From assembly GCF_000150275.1 (NCBI RefSeq), contig NW_002060962.1, positions 398,007 to 462,006 of the forward strand: a stretch of DNA of 64,000 nucleotides, written 5' to 3'. Positions within the stretch are counted from its first letter, which is position 1. Each line of letters starts with the position of its first letter. This DNA is from Trichoplax adhaerens (Eukaryota > Placozoa > Uniplacotomia > Trichoplacea > Trichoplacidae). Both the position numbers and the translations under genes were made by a program. Below are positions 59,811 through 64,000 of this stretch, piece after piece. The notes below the pieces were generated by a model. It worked only from the letters and a program-made list of their open reading frames with translations, had not been told where the DNA came from and ran no database searches.

Positions 59811-61767
59811 TTAATCGATGCGTGAACACTGTTGTTGGTCTCGGTCACAATGAGATTTTGTTGATGCTGTCAAAGCAAGGCTATCGCATTTTTTAGCATA
59901 ATCCTCGAGTTCTGGGATATATTTGTTCCAAAATGCGACTCGATTACCTAGGTAATGTTGACCTATAGTCAGTTTATCGTCAAGCTTTGCATAAGTCTGA
60001 TATTGTTTGTCATAACGCGGCCATTGTATTGGTGATGCATCTGTAGTAGGCGTCCTAAGTATAGGATTATAACCATACATTTAACAAAATTAACTGTAAT
60101 GCATTCAATATACTAAAGAATGACACGGTATTCTACTGATTGATTATAAAAAAAGTAATCTTATATTTTTACTCAATTATATCTATTTATATATCATTAA
60201 AAATAAGAACATAATTTGATCATGCTAAATGATTGTATCCTACTTTACAATTGTATCTTGTCTCGACATACCCATATTTGATAAAGTTTCCCCAAGTCTC
60301 CATCATTCTTCGCGATACTTTGACATCTTCATCCGTGAAATTGGCTAGAAAACTGGCCGGCTTATCAATTGGGTAGCCTACTACTTGTGGCATCTCCATA
60401 GTGTGAGTAACACCCAGGTATGAAGGGAAAATAAATGACAATTTGGTAGGAAAGGCAAATTCGAAATAATAAGTAGGGACACCATCAGATGCATACTGTT
60501 GAGCGCATTTATCAGCAGGTGCTGCAAAAAAGTAATCATTAAAGAGTTTGGTCGCCTCGTCTCGAACAGCTAAAGGATCGTTTTCTTTGATCCAATTAGT
60601 ATAACGAAATTTAATAGCAGATCTAGTTTGTTTACTGAATGCTTTAAAAAAAACATCTATTGAAGCGAAAAAATTCTCTGTTGATAGCCCTTTTTCGATA
60701 TCTGGATAGCCACCCATTCTTACAAAAACCGAGCCATCATCTGATGTTGTCCCAATCATCGTAGGTACCTTTTCGTACTGTCCATTTTTAAGTAAAGTTT
60801 CAGGATTATCTGGCAAAAATTGATCATCAACAGCGACAGAAAAGCCAAATGGATAGACACCCATGGTTTTAAATTGAGCACCTAATAATTCTTGCATAGG
60901 TAGATCTTGAAGGCAAGCTACTGTTTCAGCTGTATTAGCTCGTGCACAATTAGAGTGTTTGACAGCTTCTTCAAATACTTTTCGTGGAGTGGTGAAGTCT
61001 GGATGGAAGAATTCCGGAAATTGTGGAGTACCACTATCCAAAATAGCTCTATGAATTAATCCTTTACTTCCAGGTGACATGGTATGTAATCCAACTGACA
61101 TAGCGCCAACTGAATTACCCGAAGCTGTAATTTTATTAGGATCGCCTCCAAATTGAGCGATATTCTCGCGAACCCATTGAAGAGCCAATCGTTGATCATA
61201 CAACCCCAGATTGGGTTCAATAACGTGTTTACCGTCGACTTTTTCACCTGGTGTCATAAACCCAAAAGCACCCAAGCGATAATTCATAGTTACAACAATA
61301 ATATTTTGATTGCTTGCAAGTACTTTACCTTGCCATCGTGATCCACTACCATAGAAATAAGCTCCACCATGGATAAAAACAAAAACAGGCAATTTTGATG
61401 TACTACTTGCACTAGGGGTCCAAACATTAATATAGAGACAATCTTCTCTAATTTGTCCATGTTTAGTGTCTTGACTGAGATCGGGAATTGGTAGACCTTG
61501 TGGACAAGCATAAGGGAGAGATGTGGCATCAAATGGTTGTTTCCATACGGTTTCTATCGGTTGTGGAGGCTGAAATCTTAAAGAGCCAACAGGCGGTTGG
61601 GCAAAAGGAATGCCAAGATAGCCATAAACCGTTTTTCCTTCAACATTAAAATCGATACCGGCAACAGGGCCTTTATTAGTATGGACCATTTCAGCTGCTG
61701 ATGCAATCGCTGAGGCTTGACACAGCAATAAAGATGTTACAAGAATGGCGATATTAACCATGACCAC
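59811..61767 (-). CDS. Secreted carboxylesterase/cholinesterase-like protein with Cys-containing tail (gene 12)
   Basis: Exons 60272-61767 and 59811-60054 with a 217-bp phase-2 intron (GG|GTATGT ... CTTAG|G) encode 579 residues; junction G-T-P. Signal peptide to about A24. Oxyanion loop H-G-G-A; G-N-S-V-G (Ser219); S-D-D-G (Asp344); T-H-T-M-E-M (His455): a complete triad. Exon 2 reads W-P-R-Y, A-F-W-N-K-Y-I-P-E-L, then about 30 residues with three Cys (K-K-C-D-S-L, S-H-C-D-R-D, Q-Q-C-S-R-I-D) and no membrane helix or stalk. The product is therefore predicted to be secreted; the terminal Cys could form intermolecular disulfides, as C-terminal Cys do in cholinesterases, but that is inference. 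Reading through the donor would give a different short end. Confidence 0.92.
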
Positions 61768-61853
61768 TTCTGCGAGCTAGAAAGTAAATGATGTCTAAAA
61801 CGTGGAGGTAATGGGGATTTGATCGTCAATGATGCTGTAAATCAATAATATTG

Positions 61854-61881
61854 TTATATATATGATATATATATTATAATT
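61854..61881 (-). promoter_or_regulatory. TATA-rich stretch upstream of gene 12
   Basis: A run of TATATATA-type sequence 87-114 nt before the gene 12 ATG. It could serve as a TATA box; simple-sequence A+T is an equal explanation. Confidence 0.3.
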
Positions 61882-62481
61882 AGCGAATAGATTAATTAAC
61901 GGATGATTTTGCTAATACTATGCTCTAGTAAATCTACTGCTGTTAGAGGCATCGATATTAATGTTGTCGTTTGCCTTTGATGTGGACCGAAGGCTGTTAT
62001 GGACGCCAATAGTTTGTTTGTTTCGATTCTTTGTATAATTTACTATAACCATCCACACCATATCCGTTGCTAGACATTTCCACTATTAGGAAACTTCATA
62101 TGTGTAAAGAGTTTGTCGTCTCCTTTGATTGTATCTGAGTGTATCCTATTGAAGAAATGATGATCAGGCGTGACAATCTATTTTGCACACTAATAGCTTG
62201 ATGATCAATATTAAATAAATAAATAATATCCCAGTCACTTTTCCCTAGTAATTATATTCATACAGTTAAACAGTTGTAGTGCAGCCCCAAATATGGCTTA
62301 GATTACGATCTAAGATTGTACGAGAAAAGTTTAAACCGTACACTAGATGGTAAAGGTTAGACGAATCTAACTTATGTAATAAAGTGAAACTGGCAAGAAA
62401 CTGTAATTCTTAATTTATTGTTAAAGATCACTTTATCACAACAGTATAATAATTAATTATGTTATGCTATTAGATATCATG

Positions 62482-62822
62482 ATTAGCAAATGTTCATTTT
62501 GCACATTGACGGATAAAATCTTGAGGAATAGCATCCCGATCATTTTTCTCTAGTGATTATGATGGGCTAATTTATGTAATCGGCGATTTTATGTAACGTA
62601 GCCGTATAAATTTGACCGGCAAGGGATCCCGACTAGTTTATATGTTCACCGGCTATGTTATATAGTCACCGATCGAGCGGCGACTATATAAAATTAGCAG
62701 CGGTTATATAAAATCACCGATTGCATAAATTAGCCCCATCATTATGATTAGCAAATGTCCATTTTGCCCGCGGATGGATAAAAACTTGATGAAGAATAGT
62801 ATCTCAATCATATTCTCTACAT
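62482..62822. repeat. Direct repeat pair flanking the MITE-like element
   Basis: GATTAGCAAATGTTCATTTTGC (from about 62482) and GATTAGCAAATGTCCATTTTGC (from 62747) each lead into GATGGATAAAA/GACGGATAAAA, CTTGA-GAATAG-AT and TTCTCTA. The inverted-repeat element lies exactly between the two copies. Confidence 0.75.
62559..62742. mobile_element. MITE-like nonautonomous element with long terminal inverted repeats
   Basis: About 184 bp. The left end ATGATGGGCTAATTTATGTA-ATCGG-GATTTTAT-TAAC matches the reverse complement of the right end (ATGATGGGGCTAATTTATGC and onward) over about 40 bp. The inside contains further small inverted motifs (ACCGG, TATATAG/CTATATA). There is no coding capacity. The flanking T-GATT on the left and ATGATT on the right may be a remnant target duplication, which is not certain. 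Confidence 0.75.
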
Positions 62823-63455
62823 TATACAGCATAATAATTATCGTATAGATAGATAGAGTGGACTATTTTAAATACTTTACACAATAAATAGTTGAAATTA
62901 ATCAGATGAAATTAAACAGCCATACTTCAGATGTTGTGGAACCAACGTATCGAGTCGAAAATAGGCCTTATACATACATTGAAACAGATTATAACCATTC
63001 TTTGGCGCATAAGTCAATATCAATATGGAACAATTCGAATCAGTCATAAGTTGGCTTATTCTTTCATGTACAATAACAGCCACTAGGGCCATGATGTCGA
63101 CTAATTTTAATGCCATATCGAATATCTCACCGGTGCTGGTGGCTTTACAGTAAACCCAACTTTACTTACGTAATGATTATCTCAATAGCTTAATGGTATA
63201 GCCCAGATTTAATTATGCAATAAACAGAATAAATCTCCCGCGAGATAGATCTCTTTTTATTTTCACAGATAGCAAAGTAGGTCAAGTTACTGTATACTTT
63301 TATGGCAGTTATTCGATTGTAGATTAAGATATAGTACCGTATTCATCCTGAAATATTCAATTTTTTTATCCAATAGCGTGATCAGATTACAAATGCTCTA
63401 TAGCAACAGACATTATTTAACGAAAGCTCAGTTGAGCAATTAAAATTATAAAATC

Positions 63456-63578
63456 ATGATGAAAATATCTAGCTCAATAGCCGTGGCATCTTTAGGCGCT
63501 AACTTCTGTGCTGGTGTGATTATAGATAATTTATATATTACGAGTCATACAGATTATATTCGAATTAAAATTAACTAC
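63456..63578 (+). pseudogene. Possible trypsin-like serine-protease exon fragment
   Basis: A short plus-strand frame reads S-I-A-V-A-S-L-G-A-N-F-C-A-G-V-I-I-D-N-L-Y-I-T-S-H, resembling the trypsin-family block V-x-L-x-x-x-x-F-C-G-G-x-L-I before the catalytic His. The A-A-H-C motif is imperfect (T-S-H-T), and no G-D-S-G-G-P block is seen nearby. Chance similarity is possible. Confidence 0.25.
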
Positions 63579-63738
63579 ATCTAGGACGTATACCTTCCTG
63601 TACTTCAGTCTATATTATTACATGTTAAAATGACAAGAAAGGATAAATTCAGAAAGGCAAGATACTTGGAAAAAGACTACTAAAAGTTGGTATGACAAGT
63701 ATACAGAAGCTAAAGGTATCTCAATTCTTAGATTTGAG

Positions 63739-64000
63739 CTAGAATTTATGACTATTGGATATACTGGTGCCTTTGATACGATTATTGTTGGCTTGATGCA
63801 GCTTAAACAAAACTATGATTAAAGTGGTTATAAAAATTGCTGCAATAGCTGCTAAAACGTATGTAGCTATCATATACTCTCTGCGAACCATGCCGGACAT
63901 TGCAGGATTGTTGGTGGTCATCATTGTCGTAGAAGGCGTAGTCATTCCTTTAGTCGGTGTCGGTGTCGGCTTTGTCGTTGGTGTGGGAACGGTAGTGCTG
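63739..64000 (-). CDS. C-terminal exon of a further esterase-like gene (gene 13; continues past right edge)
   Basis: The minus-strand frame is open from the window edge to a TAG at 63739. It begins with a Thr/Pro-rich, mucin-like stalk (repeated P-T-P-T-K-P-T-P type), then a helix (M-I-A-T-Y-V-L-A-A-I-A-A-I-F-I-T-T-L-I-I-V-L-F), then K-L-H-Q-A-N-N-N-R and a 13-residue tail. The helix start, Y-M-I-A-T-(Y/F)-V-L-A, closely matches exon 2 of genes 4 and 6. Together with strand and position this marks the 3' end of another array member. No catalytic part is visible. Confidence 0.85.
   Translation of the reverse strand, partial: STTVPTPTTKPTPTPTKGMTTPSTTMMTTNNPAMSGMVRREYMIATYVLAAIAAIFITTLIIVLFKLHQANNNRIKGTSISNSHKF

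Larger units (their letters stand above)
61768..63738. other. Intergenic region between gene 12 and the right-edge gene
   Basis: Contains a TATA-rich stretch upstream of gene 12, a MITE-like inverted repeat (62559-62742) embedded between two copies of a short direct repeat, and a possible protease-like fragment (63456-63578). A 72-codon open stretch at 62898-63116 (minus) shows no domain I recognise. Confidence 0.5.

Noticed and set aside
61056-61532. Minus-strand frames of 63 and 80 codons and a plus-strand frame of 62 codons within gene 12
   Set aside because: All overlap the gene 12 catalytic domain; shadows.
62898-63116. 72-codon minus-strand frame
   Set aside because: No family similarity recognised and no signal or splice support.
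1-64000. Prokaryotic reading of the window (operon, ribosome binding sites, CRISPR)
   Set aside because: Spliced genes with GT-AG introns, long A+T-rich spacers and no regularly spaced repeat-spacer array.

Overview
The window is animal-type eukaryotic DNA. Genes are split by GT-AG introns, intergenic DNA is very A+T-rich, and the products are signal-peptide-bearing secretory or membrane proteins. Short introns, a compact layout and a CHID1 orthologue fit an early-branching metazoan. A placozoan (Trichoplax/Hoilungia-like) is my best guess, but the species is inference, not something the sequence proves.

Almost everything recognisable is one tandem array of type-B carboxylesterase / cholinesterase-like (alpha/beta-hydrolase) genes, all on the minus strand: a 5' part-gene at 1-1139, ten complete genes, one broken copy (20265-21124) and the last exon of a further gene running off the right edge (63739-64000). 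The usual gene has two exons. The first, about 1.5 kb, carries the signal peptide and the whole catalytic domain up to a terminal W-G-(N/S)-F-x-x-x-G. A conserved phase-2 intron follows, then a short exon with a W-P-x-Y / F-W-N tail, usually a Ser/Thr-rich stalk, one transmembrane helix and a short basic cytosolic tail. Most products are therefore predicted type I membrane ectoenzymes.

Members differ in instructive ways. The 26904-28650-30154 gene has lost catalytic Ser, His and the oxyanion hole. The 46690-48769 gene has Lys in place of the catalytic His, no membrane helix and an SDEL C-terminus. The 35102-39094 gene has Asp in the oxyanion hole. The 9960-11808 gene has a one-base frameshift before its membrane helix. 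The 54704-56563 gene lacks the intron. The 59811-61767 gene ends in a soluble Cys-containing tail. Active enzymes, probable pseudoenzymes, anchored and soluble forms thus sit side by side.

The one other gene I can identify is a 13-exon CHID1 (chitinase-domain-containing protein 1) orthologue on the plus strand, 42337-46141. It interrupts the array and is convergent with its right-hand neighbour. It encodes 389 residues by my splicing and includes a 16-base micro-exon.

Intergenic DNA holds many short tandem duplications (units about 100-180 bp), a dispersed repeat present in opposite orientations, a MITE-like inverted repeat (62559-62742), a perfect hairpin upstream of CHID1 and a roughly 70-bp fossil of esterase coding sequence. 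I see no rRNA, tRNA, CRISPR or bacterial-type features. All splice junctions were worked out by eye from reading frame, consensus and family alignment; no RNA evidence was available.
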